The notes under the pieces were generated by a model. It ran no database searches and was not told the DNA's origin. It was given only the letters and a program-made list of their open reading frames with translations. Below, in pieces: positions 34,225-43,091 of a DNA stretch of 63,402 nt (its first letter is position 1; each line of letters starts with the position of its first letter). The DNA lies in assembly GCF_004801405.1 (NCBI RefSeq), contig NZ_SSOB01000051.1, positions 1-63,402 of the forward strand, written 5' to 3'. The position numbers were made by a program, and so were the translations under genes. This DNA is from Cohnella fermenti. Lineage in GTDB: Bacteria > Bacillota > Bacilli > Paenibacillales > Paenibacillaceae.

Positions 34225-36033
34225 ATGGCGCGTCTGATGCGTGTCTTCCACAACCGGAGCGTGATTTTCAAGTTCGTCGCCATCTACGTATCGATTCTGT
34301 TGGTGTCGCTGGCCGTCATGGGGTATACGCTGTATCGGCAGGCCGCGAGCTCGGCGATCGAGCAGGCGCGGACCGTCATGGAGCAGAATCTGCGGCAGAC
34401 GAAGGAGAGCATCGAAGAGAAGGTGAAGATGACCGAGAACATCTCGCAGATCATCGCCTTCGATTCGCGCATTCAGACTTTTCTCGACAGCGACTTCATC
34501 AACGAGAGCTTCCAGCTTCAGGACTACCGCGACAACATCGCTCCGATTCTCGATAATATCATGAGGCAGAACGCGTATATCCACTCGCTTCACGTGTATA
34601 TGGGCAACCCGACCATTCCGGAATTGTACGGCGTGTACGACGGATTCTACGGCATGCAGAGAATTCGGGACGATCCCCCGTATCGGGCTATTCTGGAGAA
34701 CGACGGGCTTCGGTCCGTATGGCGGGGGCTGCACAAGGAAAATGCCCTGCTGATCAGGCCCGACATAACGGCGAATGCGGACGTGTTATCCTTCAATCGG
34801 AAGGTGTACTCCGTTCATAACTTTGAAGTCGCCGGTCTGGTCGAGATCGAGATCACCGCGCAAGAGCTGCTCAGGTCGGCCGAGGATTCGGTGTCGGCGG
34901 ATATTGGAAGCGTATTCATAGCGAATGACGACGGGGGAATCGTATTCGCCGACGGGCAGATCGCCTACGAGAAGCGACTGGAGCAGGCGGGGCTTGCCGA
35001 ATTGCCGCTTGACGAGGTCGTAAATCGGGTCTCATCGGTCGGCGGCCATCGCTCTATCGTCATCTCGATCCCACTCACGGGTCCCGGGCTTCGGGTTGTC
35101 GGTGTTTTCCCCTTGGGGCATGTGTTGGACAAGGTGAACGGCTCCATCCGGACGACCGTCATTGTCCTGACGGCGGCGCTGCTGCTGCTCAGCCTGCTTG
35201 TCTACTACGTTACGGTGAAGCTGCTCTCCCGCATGAAGCTGCTGCTCAAGGCGATGAAGCAAGTGCGCGAAGGGTCGCTGGACGTCTCCGTGCCCGTTGC
35301 GTGGAATGACGAGTTCTCCCAGATGGCGCTGAGCTTCAACCATATGACCGGGCGGATTCACGAGCTTGTGGAGACGGTCTACAAAGCCGAGCTGCTGGAG
35401 AAGGAGGCGGAGGTGAAGGCGCTCGAATCGCAGATCAATCCGCACTTCCTGTACAACACGCTGGCGACGATCTCGTGGGTGGCGCGCAAAGCGAAGGCGC
35501 CGGAGGTCGTCCGCCTCTCCGATTCGCTTGCGAAGTTCTATCGCCTGGTGCTGAACAAGGGCAGCTCGGAGACGTCGGTCGGGAACGAACTGGATATGGT
35601 CAAGGCGTACCTGGAGATTCAGAAGTTCCGCTTCGAGGATCGCTTCGACGCCGTGTTCGAGGTGGACGAGAGGGTCAGGGAGTTCGCGACGGTCAAGAAC
35701 ATTCTGCAGCCGCTCGTCGAGAACGCCCTCGTTCACGGCATCGAGCCGAAGCGGGCTCACGGTACGATTCGCATCAAGGCCGGAGTGGAGGAGAATCGGG
35801 TTGTGCTGCAGGTTGCGGACGACGGCGTCGGCATGGGGGCGGAGCGTCTGCGCGAACTCAAGGAGGGACGGCCCGTCGATTCGCATGGCAGCGGCTATGC
35901 GCTGGCCAATATCGGGGATCGCCTGCGAAGGATGTACGGAGACGGCCATCGGCTGGAGCTGTTCAGCCGCCCCGGCATCGGAACGGTCGTGACGGTAGTC
36001 TTCGCGGCAAGGAGGAGAACGGACATTGCTTAA
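34225..36033 (+). CDS. YesM-type sensor histidine kinase
   Basis: 602 residues. Membrane helices at about residues 14-35 and 305-330 flank a large extracellular Cache-type sensor region. A HAMP domain follows, then the His_kinase domain with SQINPHFLYNTLATISW (phosphoacceptor H407) and an ATPase region (LQPLVENALVHGIEP, ADDGVGMG). ATG 34225 is preferred to 34216, which abuts the ribosome site GGGAGAGG. It overlaps the YesN-type regulator. Such pairs in Paenibacillaceae usually control an adjacent sugar ABC transporter, here the genes at 37806-41432. Confidence 0.92.
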   Translation: MARLMRVFHNRSVIFKFVAIYVSILLVSLAVMGYTLYRQAASSAIEQARTVMEQNLRQTKESIEEKVKMTENISQIIAFDSRIQTFLDSDFINESFQLQDYRDNIAPILDNIMRQNAYIHSLHVYMGNPTIPELYGVYDGFYGMQRIRDDPPYRAILENDGLRSVWRGLHKENALLIRPDITANADVLSFNRKVYSVHNFEVAGLVEIEITAQELLRSAEDSVSADIGSVFIANDDGGIVFADGQIAYEKRLEQAGLAELPLDEVVNRVSSVGGHRSIVISIPLTGPGLRVVGVFPLGHVLDKVNGSIRTTVIVLTAALLLLSLLVYYVTVKLLSRMKLLLKAMKQVREGSLDVSVPVAWNDEFSQMALSFNHMTGRIHELVETVYKAELLEKEAEVKALESQINPHFLYNTLATISWVARKAKAPEVVRLSDSLAKFYRLVLNKGSSETSVGNELDMVKAYLEIQKFRFEDRFDAVFEVDERVREFATVKNILQPLVENALVHGIEPKRAHGTIRIKAGVEENRVVLQVADDGVGMGAERLRELKEGRPVDSHGSGYALANIGDRLRRMYGDGHRLELFSRPGIGTVVTVVFAARRRTDIA

Positions 36034-37645
36034 GATGCTCATTGTCGAAGACGAGCGCTGGGAACGGGAGGGGCTCGCGGAATTTCTGGATTGGCCGTCG
36101 CTCGGCATCGGCTGCGTCGAGCTGGCGTGCGACGGCATTGAAGGGTTGGAGAAGGCGCGGGAGGCGGTGCCGGATATTCTGATCACGGACATCGCGATGC
36201 CCGGCCGGAACGGGATCGAGCTGGCGAAGCTTGTTCGCGGCGAACTGCCCAATGTGAAAATTGTCGTGTTGACGGGATACGGAGACTTCGAGTATGCGCG
36301 GGACGCGCTTCGGTTCGGAGCGGTGGACTATCTGCTGAAGCCGATCGAGGAGGAGGCGCTGCGCGCGACGATCTCGAGAATCGTCGAGGATTGCGAGCAG
36401 GAGGAGCGTCGGCGCGACGAGGAAGCGAGCAGGCGGCAGGCTTACGAAGAAGGGCGCCGGGCGGCGCTGCGGCAGGCGTTGGCCGCGCGGCTCGCCGCCC
36501 GCGAGCCGCATGGCGAAGCGGCCCCCGATCTCGAAGAGGCGCTGGCCGAAGCGTCCGACGGCGGACGGCTCCCCGAAGCCTACGGGATCTGGGGCGTGCG
36601 AGCGCCGAGACCCGCGGGAGCGATCGATGCCTTGTTCCTGGAGGAACAAGCGGGGAAGGAGCTGCGCCGGCCGGTAATTGTCCATGTGCTCGGGGAAGGG
36701 ATGTCCGCGGAGGCGGCGCTGTTGTTCGCGCTCCGGAGGGAAGAGGCCGAATCGCAGCGGGAGCTTGCGACGAAGCTGCTCCGCGGGCTGGACCTCGCAG
36801 GGCAGCCTGCGGACGGCGGAGGCTGGACGATCGCGATCAGCCCTTCCGTCAAGTCGCCGGCCGATGCGGGAGAATCGTACCGGGAAGCGGCGAAGGCGCT
36901 CCGCTTCACTGTATGGAACGGATGGGCCGGCGTGGCGGAAGCGGCCGACGAAGAGAGGGAGAGAGCCCGCTTCTCGCCGGAGGCCGAAGCGTTCGACCGG
37001 CGCTGCCGGGAACAGGCGAAGCGGGTCCGCTCCCTTCTCGGCGGCGGCGACGAGCAGGGGGCGGCGGCGGCTCTGGACGAGCTGTTCGCTCTCGTCGCCG
37101 CTTCGCCCGGGGCCGGCCGAGCTTATGCCGCGAGTCTGTGCAGCGGGCTGCTCGAAGGGCTGCTGACGCTTGCGGCTCCGGCGGGAGCGTCGTCGGCCGC
37201 GAGCGGAGAAGAGCTCGCGGAGCTTCTGGCCTGCGAAGAGCGTCGGGAGCTGTACGCTCGCATGAGGACGGCCGTCGGGCAGGTCGCGAAGCGGCTGCGG
37301 GAGAAGCGCGAGCACAAGGACGATTACCTTGTCGAACGGCTTCTGCGTCTTGTGGAGGCGAGGTATGGCGACCCGACCTTGAGCCTTGTCTCCCTTGCGG
37401 AGGAGCTGTTCGTCTCGCCGAATCATCTTGGCGCCACCTTCAAGAAGAAGCTCGGGAAGTCGCCGACCGAGTACCTCCAGGAGTATCGATTGGCTCTGGC
37501 GGAGGAGATGCTTCGCGAGACGAGGCAGCGCGTCGCCGCCGTCGCCGAGCGGGTCGGCATTCCGAATACGTCATACTTCGTCGCGCTGTTCAAGAACGCC
37601 TACGGCATGACGCCGGGCGAATATCAGGAGCTGACGCAGAGATGA
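36026..37645 (+). CDS. YesN-type AraC response regulator
   Basis: 539 residues. The N-terminal receiver has phosphoacceptor D55 (LITDIAMPG). A long variable middle part follows, and the C-terminal AraC-type DNA-binding domain begins about residue 435 (SLAEELFVSPNHLGATFKKKLGKSPTEYL). The TTG start at 36026 is supported by AAGGAGGAG upstream and overlaps the kinase gene. It probably activates the downstream importer in response to an oligosaccharide. Confidence 0.92.
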   Translation: MLKMLIVEDERWEREGLAEFLDWPSLGIGCVELACDGIEGLEKAREAVPDILITDIAMPGRNGIELAKLVRGELPNVKIVVLTGYGDFEYARDALRFGAVDYLLKPIEEEALRATISRIVEDCEQEERRRDEEASRRQAYEEGRRAALRQALAARLAAREPHGEAAPDLEEALAEASDGGRLPEAYGIWGVRAPRPAGAIDALFLEEQAGKELRRPVIVHVLGEGMSAEAALLFALRREEAESQRELATKLLRGLDLAGQPADGGGWTIAISPSVKSPADAGESYREAAKALRFTVWNGWAGVAEAADEERERARFSPEAEAFDRRCREQAKRVRSLLGGGDEQGAAAALDELFALVAASPGAGRAYAASLCSGLLEGLLTLAAPAGASSAASGEELAELLACEERRELYARMRTAVGQVAKRLREKREHKDDYLVERLLRLVEARYGDPTLSLVSLAEELFVSPNHLGATFKKKLGKSPTEYLQEYRLALAEEMLRETRQRVAAVAERVGIPNTSYFVALFKNAYGMTPGEYQELTQR

Positions 37646-37657
37646 GATCAACCGGGA

Positions 37658-37688
37658 CCGGGCGCCTTGCGGCGCCCGGAGTTTTTTT
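37658..37688 (+). terminator. Rho-independent terminator
   Basis: The stem CCGGGCGCC/GGCGCCCGG with a TTGC loop is followed by seven T residues, 12 bases after the YesN-type stop. It separates the regulators from the transporter operon. Confidence 0.92.
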
Positions 37689-37745
37689 GTTTGGCCAACT
37701 TCATTCGTTTTTGATAGTCGTGTGCGATTTTGGCATATCGGGTTT

Positions 37746-37764
37746 TGGTAGCGCTTTCTATAAT
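37746..37764 (+). promoter_or_regulatory. cre/LacI-like operator with -10 element upstream of the importer
   Basis: TGGTAGCGCTTTCT (37746-37759) fits the catabolite-responsive-element consensus at 12 of 14 positions. It abuts TATAAT (37759-37764). No good -35 lies at standard spacing, which would suit activator dependence on the YesN-type regulator plus CcpA repression. This is inferred. Confidence 0.45.
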
Positions 37765-37805
37765 AAAGCTACAGGGGATCGAGACAAGAAGAAGGGAAGA
37801 AAGCC

Positions 37806-38735
37806 ATGAGCGGCATACCTGTCAAGCAAAGCCTGGCGAGACGAATCTGGCTGCAGCGGTACCTGATGATTCTGACGTTGCCGGCGGTGCTCTGGATGAT
37901 CGTGTTCCATTACATTCCGATGTACGGCATTATCATCGCCTTCCAGGAGTACACGCCTTACCAAGGATTTCTCCACAGCCCGTGGATCGGCCTGGCCAAC
38001 TTCAACGAGCTGTTCGCCGATCCGACATTCCGGGAATCCGTGTTCAATACGTTCAAGATCAGCCTCGCCAAGCTGATCTTCGGCTTCCCGGCTCCCCTCC
38101 TGCTTGCGCTGCTTCTCAACGAGCTCGTGTTCAAACGGTTCAAGCGCGTTGTCCAATCGCTGACGTACCTGCCTTACTTCGTCTCCTGGGTGCTCGTCGT
38201 CGGATTCATGTACACGCTGCTCGACCCGGATACGGGCGCAGTCGCGAAGCTGCTCGTCAAGACGGGACTGATCGGCGACGAGGTGATGCTGATGGGCAGC
38301 GCCCATTCCTTCCTGACTCTCGTCGTCGTCACCGAGATCTGGAAAAACGTCGGCTGGAACTCGATCATTTATTTGGCGGCGATTGCGGGCATCGATCCGC
38401 AGATGTACGAGGCCGCCGTCATGGACGGCGCCAGTCGCTTCCGGCGGGTGTGGCACATCACGCTTCCCGCGATCAAGCCGACCGTCCTCATCCTGTTGAT
38501 TCTGTCGATCGGCGGGCTCGTGAATTCGAACTTCGACCAGATGTACCTGATGCAGAACTCGATGACCCAGGACGCGGCCAACGTGCTGTCGGTTTATTCC
38601 TACAAGATGGGACTCGTCTCCGGCAGGTTCTCGTACGGCACGGCCATCGGGCTTTTCCAATCGCTCGTTGCGTTCCTGCTGATGTATCTGGCCAATTATT
38701 CGTCGCGGAAGCTGACGCAAGAAAGCCTGTTCTAG
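37806..38735 (+). CDS. Oligosaccharide ABC transporter permease, LplB type
   Basis: 309 residues with six predicted membrane helices and the permease EAA loop (YEAAVMDGASRFRRVWHITLP). The N-terminus HYIPMYGIIIAFQ is typical of LplB/YteP-like CUT1 permeases. It forms the channel with the YtcP-type subunit that follows 12 bases later. No ATPase gene is nearby, as usual for these systems, which share an MsmX-like ATPase encoded elsewhere. Confidence 0.92.
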   Translation: MSGIPVKQSLARRIWLQRYLMILTLPAVLWMIVFHYIPMYGIIIAFQEYTPYQGFLHSPWIGLANFNELFADPTFRESVFNTFKISLAKLIFGFPAPLLLALLLNELVFKRFKRVVQSLTYLPYFVSWVLVVGFMYTLLDPDTGAVAKLLVKTGLIGDEVMLMGSAHSFLTLVVVTEIWKNVGWNSIIYLAAIAGIDPQMYEAAVMDGASRFRRVWHITLPAIKPTVLILLILSIGGLVNSNFDQMYLMQNSMTQDAANVLSVYSYKMGLVSGRFSYGTAIGLFQSLVAFLLMYLANYSSRKLTQESLF

Positions 38736-38747
38736 GAGGAATGCTTC

Positions 38748-39623
38748 ATGTTGATGACCCGAAGCCGGGGCGGCGCAGCATTCGACCTGTTCAATGCGCT
38801 GCTCATGATCGCGTTGTGCGTCTGTACGCTGTATCCATTCTACAATATCGTCATCACCTCGTTTAACGATCCGACGGATGCCGCCCGGGGAGGCATCACG
38901 CTCTGGCCGCGCGTATTCTCGATCGAGAATTACAAGGTCGTCTTCCGGAACGACAGCATGTTCCATGCCTTCGTCGTTACGGTTGCGAGAACGCTCATCG
39001 GCTCGGCCGCCGCCGTGCTTTTTACCGGTGCGTTCGCTTACGGCATATCGAAGTCCGAGCTGGTCGGGCGCAAGCTGTTCCTGATGATGGCCATCGTTAC
39101 GATGTACTTCAGCGGAGGCATTATCCCGTACTACCTGGTCGTCGCCAAGTATTTGCACCTGAAGGGGCACTTCCCGGTGTATATCATCCCGAATCTGTTC
39201 AACGTGTTCAACGCGATTATTATGCTTACTTTCTTCCGGGCGCTGCCCAAGGAGATGGAGGAATCGGCGAAAATCGACGGAGCCAACGAGTTGCGCATCT
39301 TCTTCCTCCTTGTGCTTCCGGTCTCCAAGCCGGTGTTGGCGACGATAACGCTGTACAACGCGGTCTTCCACTGGAATTCCTGGTACGATGCGATGCTGTT
39401 CGGCGGCGAGAAGCTGCTGACGCTGCAGCAGATTCTGATGCAGATTATCAGCTCCAACAGCAACGTCAGCATGATCGCCAGCCAGCTCGGCTACGGGTCG
39501 GTCACAGCGTCCTCGCTTAAGCTGGCGACCATGGTGATCACGACACTGCCCATCGTTTTCAGCTACCCGTTCGTTCAGAAGTATTTTGTCCAAGGCGTCA
39601 TGATCGGTTCGGTCAAAGGGTGA
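38748..39623 (+). CDS. Oligosaccharide ABC transporter permease, YtcP type
   Basis: 291 residues with six predicted membrane helices, the N-terminal pattern LYPFYNIVITSFNDP, and the EAA loop EESAKIDGANELRIFFLLVLP. It partners the LplB-type permease. GAGGAATGCTTC precedes ATG 38748. Confidence 0.92.
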   Translation: MLMTRSRGGAAFDLFNALLMIALCVCTLYPFYNIVITSFNDPTDAARGGITLWPRVFSIENYKVVFRNDSMFHAFVVTVARTLIGSAAAVLFTGAFAYGISKSELVGRKLFLMMAIVTMYFSGGIIPYYLVVAKYLHLKGHFPVYIIPNLFNVFNAIIMLTFFRALPKEMEESAKIDGANELRIFFLLVLPVSKPVLATITLYNAVFHWNSWYDAMLFGGEKLLTLQQILMQIISSNSNVSMIASQLGYGSVTASSLKLATMVITTLPIVFSYPFVQKYFVQGVMIGSVKG

Positions 39624-39641
39624 ATCGTCAGACGAAGGATC

Positions 39642-39669
39642 GGCTTAACCGGCTTCGGCCGTTTAAAGC
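39642..39669 (+). other. Short hairpin between permease and binding-protein genes
   Basis: GGCTTAACCGGC can pair imperfectly with GGCCGTTTAAAGC around a TTC loop. A stem here could stabilise the message of the highly expressed binding protein, but the pairing has mismatches. Confidence 0.35.
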
Positions 39670-39704
39670 ATAGAGCAATCCATTATCTCTGGGGAGGTCG
39701 CATC

Positions 39705-41432
39705 ATGGGGAATAAAGGAATGTATGCCGGCGTCGCGACAATGCTTGTCGCCGCCATGCTGACAGGCTGCAGCTCAAGCGGCAACAACGCTTCGCCGAGC
39801 GCCGGCGAGTCGGCCGGCAACGGCTCGGGGGCAAGCGCAAGCTCAAGTGCAGCCGCGAATGCAAGCGCTTCCGCTTCGACCGACGCTTCGCAGCCGGCAT
39901 GGAAGACGGACACGTCGCCGTTTACGTTCACGCAATACTTCTACGGCAACTGGGCATCCAACTACCTCTGGAAGGATCAATACGCAATGAAGCTCGTGAC
40001 GGAGAAGACCGGAGTCACGATCGATCGGAGGCTGGCGACCGGAGCCGATGACGACTATCTGAACACGATGATCGCGGCCGGCGATCTGCCGGACAGCATC
40101 ATGCTGGACTGGAACAATCCCGCGGTCACGAAGCTGATTCAGAACGGTATGGTCTACTCGATCGACGAGTTGATCGACCAGTATGCGCCGGAGTTCAAGT
40201 CGCAGCTCGATCCGGAGATGGTCAAGTACCATTCCGTGGACGGCAAGCTCTGGTACCTGCCGAACATCTACGAGACCGAGGACCGTCTGACCAGCGGCGT
40301 GCCGATTGTTCCGATCCGGCCATGGTTTATCCGCTCCGACATCTACCAGGCTATAGGCAGCCCGAAGATCGAGACGACCGACGATCTGATGAACGCGCTC
40401 GTGGCGGCGAAGGAGAAGTTCCCCGACGTCAATCCGGTCGGACTCGAGTTCTTCAATGTCGCGCAGAACGGCTTCCGCGCCAGCAATTCCATGGATTATC
40501 TGATTTATTCCTTCTCTCCGCATTTATTGGAGGAGCAGGTCAAGGACGATCAGCAGGTTCTGGAATACCCGATGCGCAACAAGGGGTTCATCGACGCGTT
40601 CCGCTACCTGAATCAGTTGTACCGCAACGGCTTGTTCGATTCGCAGCTCCTCATCTACAAGCAGGAGCAGTACGAGGAGAAGCTGTACGGAGCGCAGTAT
40701 GCCGTCGCTTCCCAGTACATGAGCAATATGTACACGATGTTCAATCCGAAGATTCAGAGCACGGTCGGTCAAGACCAGACGTATACGGTACTGGACGGGC
40801 TCAAAGCGAACGGCCAGGACCCGCGTTACCCGGCGAGCCGCCTTATGGGCTGGCAAGGCTTCTTCATCACCAAGAACGCCAAGAATCCGGAGCGGATCAT
40901 CAAGTTCGCCGAATACGCCTGGTCGGATGAGGGCCAGCTCGACATGCGTTACGGCACGGAAGGCGAGACGTACGATATGGTGGACGGTCTGCCGCAGCTC
41001 AAATCGGACATTCTGGACATGAAGCTGAATGACAACGCAACGTTCAATTCCAAATACGGCTTCGAGGATTCGACCTTGCTCTGGAGAGCGGGCAAGCTGT
41101 GGGACGACGCCTCCGCCCGCGATCTGAAGATGAGCCAGCCGGAGCAGTACGCCGCATCGGTGCTGCTGGCCAAGTACGATTACGACAGCTATTCGCTCGG
41201 CATGGAGAATCTGGAGCCGGACGGCTCGTCGGCGGAAGGCACGATCAATACGAAGGTCAAGGATCTGTGGAACAAAACGATTCCGAAGCTTGTCATGGCG
41301 AAGACGGATGACGAGTTCGACTCCGCGTACGCCAGCTTCGTCAAGCAGATGGACCAGACCGGCGCCGAGAAGGTCGAGAAGACGATGTACCAGCGTCATC
41401 TGGAGGACCTCAAGAAGAAGGGCTTGCAATAA
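39705..41432 (+). CDS. Extracellular solute-binding lipoprotein (CUT1 oligosaccharide)
   Basis: 575 residues. The signal peptide ends in the lipobox MLTGC (Cys22), followed by an S/A/G-rich linker of about 40 residues and a family 1 solute-binding fold of the large LipO class found with LplB/YtcP. It is anchored outside the cell and captures oligosaccharide for the two permeases. ATG 39705 has GGGGAGG upstream. It is the last gene of this operon. Confidence 0.92.
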   Translation: MGNKGMYAGVATMLVAAMLTGCSSSGNNASPSAGESAGNGSGASASSSAAANASASASTDASQPAWKTDTSPFTFTQYFYGNWASNYLWKDQYAMKLVTEKTGVTIDRRLATGADDDYLNTMIAAGDLPDSIMLDWNNPAVTKLIQNGMVYSIDELIDQYAPEFKSQLDPEMVKYHSVDGKLWYLPNIYETEDRLTSGVPIVPIRPWFIRSDIYQAIGSPKIETTDDLMNALVAAKEKFPDVNPVGLEFFNVAQNGFRASNSMDYLIYSFSPHLLEEQVKDDQQVLEYPMRNKGFIDAFRYLNQLYRNGLFDSQLLIYKQEQYEEKLYGAQYAVASQYMSNMYTMFNPKIQSTVGQDQTYTVLDGLKANGQDPRYPASRLMGWQGFFITKNAKNPERIIKFAEYAWSDEGQLDMRYGTEGETYDMVDGLPQLKSDILDMKLNDNATFNSKYGFEDSTLLWRAGKLWDDASARDLKMSQPEQYAASVLLAKYDYDSYSLGMENLEPDGSSAEGTINTKVKDLWNKTIPKLVMAKTDDEFDSAYASFVKQMDQTGAEKVEKTMYQRHLEDLKKKGLQ

Positions 41433-41437
41433 CATGA

Positions 41438-41545
41438 ACCTGCCGAACCTGCCAAGCCCGCCGCAGTAGGCGAACCGCCGGAGCCCGCCGAACCTGCCGA
41501 CCCCGCCGATCCGCCAGCCCGCCGAGCCCATCGAATCCGCCGGCC
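41438..41545 (+). repeat. CCGCC-rich low-complexity stretch
   Basis: Irregular runs of CCGCCGA/CCTGCCGA units follow the binding-protein stop directly. No gene or terminator is visible in it. Confidence 0.6.
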
Positions 41546-41549
41546 GCCG

Positions 41550-41735
41550 AATTTTATGTGAAAAATCACATTCGCGCTGCCCGCAAACCGGTACAATACC
41601 CGATTTTATGCGAAAAATCACATACATGGAGGAAATCCTGGCCCGAGCTTCCGCATATATGCGAAAAACCGCATAAAACGCCGCGATTGCCTCCTATCCA
41701 AGCCGATGAATGTGAAAAATCACATAAAATCGCAA
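41550..41735 (+). repeat. 52-bp-phased A-loop hairpin module E
   Basis: Hairpins start at 41556 (ATGTGAAAAATCACAT), 41608, 41659 and 41710, spacing 52, 51, 51, identical to module B. The DNA around the third and fourth hairpins (GCGATTGCCTCC then ATCCAAGC) matches module B almost exactly. Confidence 0.9.
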
Positions 41736-41767
41736 AAGTCATCGGGCCGGAGGGCAAAAACGCCGGA

Positions 41768-41852
41768 ATCCGGGGATGCGCACGATACCGGGGATGTAAC
41801 CGGCACCGGGGATGCAACCGGCACCGGGGATGCAACCGGCACCGGAGATGCG
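41768..41852 (+). repeat. 18-bp tandem repeat
   Basis: Four to five near-copies of an 18-bp unit (ACCGGGGATGCAACCGGC type) lie between module E and its downstream hairpin. No gene is supported here. Confidence 0.85.
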
Positions 41853-41903
41853 AACGACATGGCGGCGGCACAACAATTAGAATATTCTTCGCAATTCAAA
41901 GGA

Positions 41904-41940
41904 ACCGTCAGGGCAACTTCCCTGGCGGTCCTTCTTATTG
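41904..41940 (+). terminator. Terminator-like hairpin after module E
   Basis: ACCGTCAGGG pairs with CCCTGGCGGT (one G-U pair) around a 6-base loop and is followed by a CT/TT-rich tail. It resembles the hairpin at 365-397 after module A, indicating that the repeat module travels with this stem. Confidence 0.6.
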
Positions 41941-42113
41941 TCCGCCCCTCTAGCACTTTCTTGCCCCTTCTAGCAATCTTTTGTCATTGGCGGCCGTTTG
42001 ACGCGATATATCCGGTTGAACTCGGTCCATAGGATGATATGATAGCTGTACAGAAGCTCCATCCTTCCTTCCCCATGGCTGGGCCACTTTATATTGAAAC
42101 GGAGAGCAACGCT

Positions 42114-43091
42114 TTGAGCAAGCCGATCGGCATCGTCCTTGGAATTGTATGCGCTGTCTTACTCGCGGTTACGCTCATGTCGGCGGACAAGGTTTTCCGC
42201 TCGGGGCCCGAGTTGCCGCGCACCGTCGTGCAGAAGCAGGCGGAATATCACCTTGTGCTCATTACGCAGGAGCTGGAGACGCCGTTCTGGGATAAGGTGG
42301 CCGCAGGAGCGAAGGCGGAGGCGGACCGGAGCGGCTCGAGCATCGAGACGTGGGGGAGCTACGAGAAGGATCAGGAGGAGTTCCTGAAGAAGCTGGAGAT
42401 CGCGATCGATTCCAAGGTGGACGGCATTATCGTGCAGGGGCTGGACACGGACGACTTCAAGGAGCTGACGAAGATCAAGGCGGCGTTCTACGGCATTCCG
42501 ATACTTACCGTGGCGAACGACGTGCCGATGGCGGACAGCCTGAGAAGAACGTACGTCGGCTCCGACCAGTTCCGGGCGGGGCAGATGATCGCGGAGCAAC
42601 TGCTCGCGGATATGGGGACGGCGGGCACGGTTATTCTCATGGGGGACAGCCGGGAGGAATATTATCAGCAGCAGCGAGTCAAAGGAATCATGGACGTTCT
42701 GAAGAAGGTTCCTGGCGTACGCACGGAGTATGCGGAGACGATCGAATCGAGGGACCAGATCATCGCCGCGACCCAGGACGTCATGAATCGGCTGCCGGAC
42801 GTGGACGCCTTCATCGCCGTGAATGCGAACATCGCCGATGCGATGGTGCAGGAGATCGGCCGCCGCTCGCAGGTCGCGCCCTACCATATTTATTCGTTCG
42901 ACGACAGCCCGGATACGATGTCGCTGCTACGGGAAGGGAAGCTGGACGGCATCATCGAGCAGTCCCCCGAGGAGATGGGGCGGCTTGGCGTGAAGCTGAT
43001 CATCGAGTGGCTGCGGGGCGAGACGGTTCCGCTCGATACGGACGGCTATCTGACCGATATCCGGATGCGGAAGGCGGCGGACGCCCCATGA
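42114..43091 (+). CDS. Membrane-anchored periplasmic-binding-type sugar sensor (XylFII-like)
   Basis: 325 residues. One N-terminal membrane helix (IGIVLGIVCAVLLAVTL) has no lipobox, followed by a type I periplasmic-binding fold (EYHLVLITQELETPFWDKV; IIVQGLDTDDF; YVGSDQFRAGQMIA). The TTG at 42114 has CGGAGAG upstream and puts the helix at the start. Translational coupling (ATGA) to a LytS/YesM-type kinase and a YesN-type regulator matches the XylFII-LytS-YesN design known from clostridia, where the binding protein senses xylose outside the cell and signals through the kinase. The ligand here is probably a monosaccharide. Confidence 0.85.
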   Translation: MSKPIGIVLGIVCAVLLAVTLMSADKVFRSGPELPRTVVQKQAEYHLVLITQELETPFWDKVAAGAKAEADRSGSSIETWGSYEKDQEEFLKKLEIAIDSKVDGIIVQGLDTDDFKELTKIKAAFYGIPILTVANDVPMADSLRRTYVGSDQFRAGQMIAEQLLADMGTAGTVILMGDSREEYYQQQRVKGIMDVLKKVPGVRTEYAETIESRDQIIAATQDVMNRLPDVDAFIAVNANIADAMVQEIGRRSQVAPYHIYSFDDSPDTMSLLREGKLDGIIEQSPEEMGRLGVKLIIEWLRGETVPLDTDGYLTDIRMRKAADAP

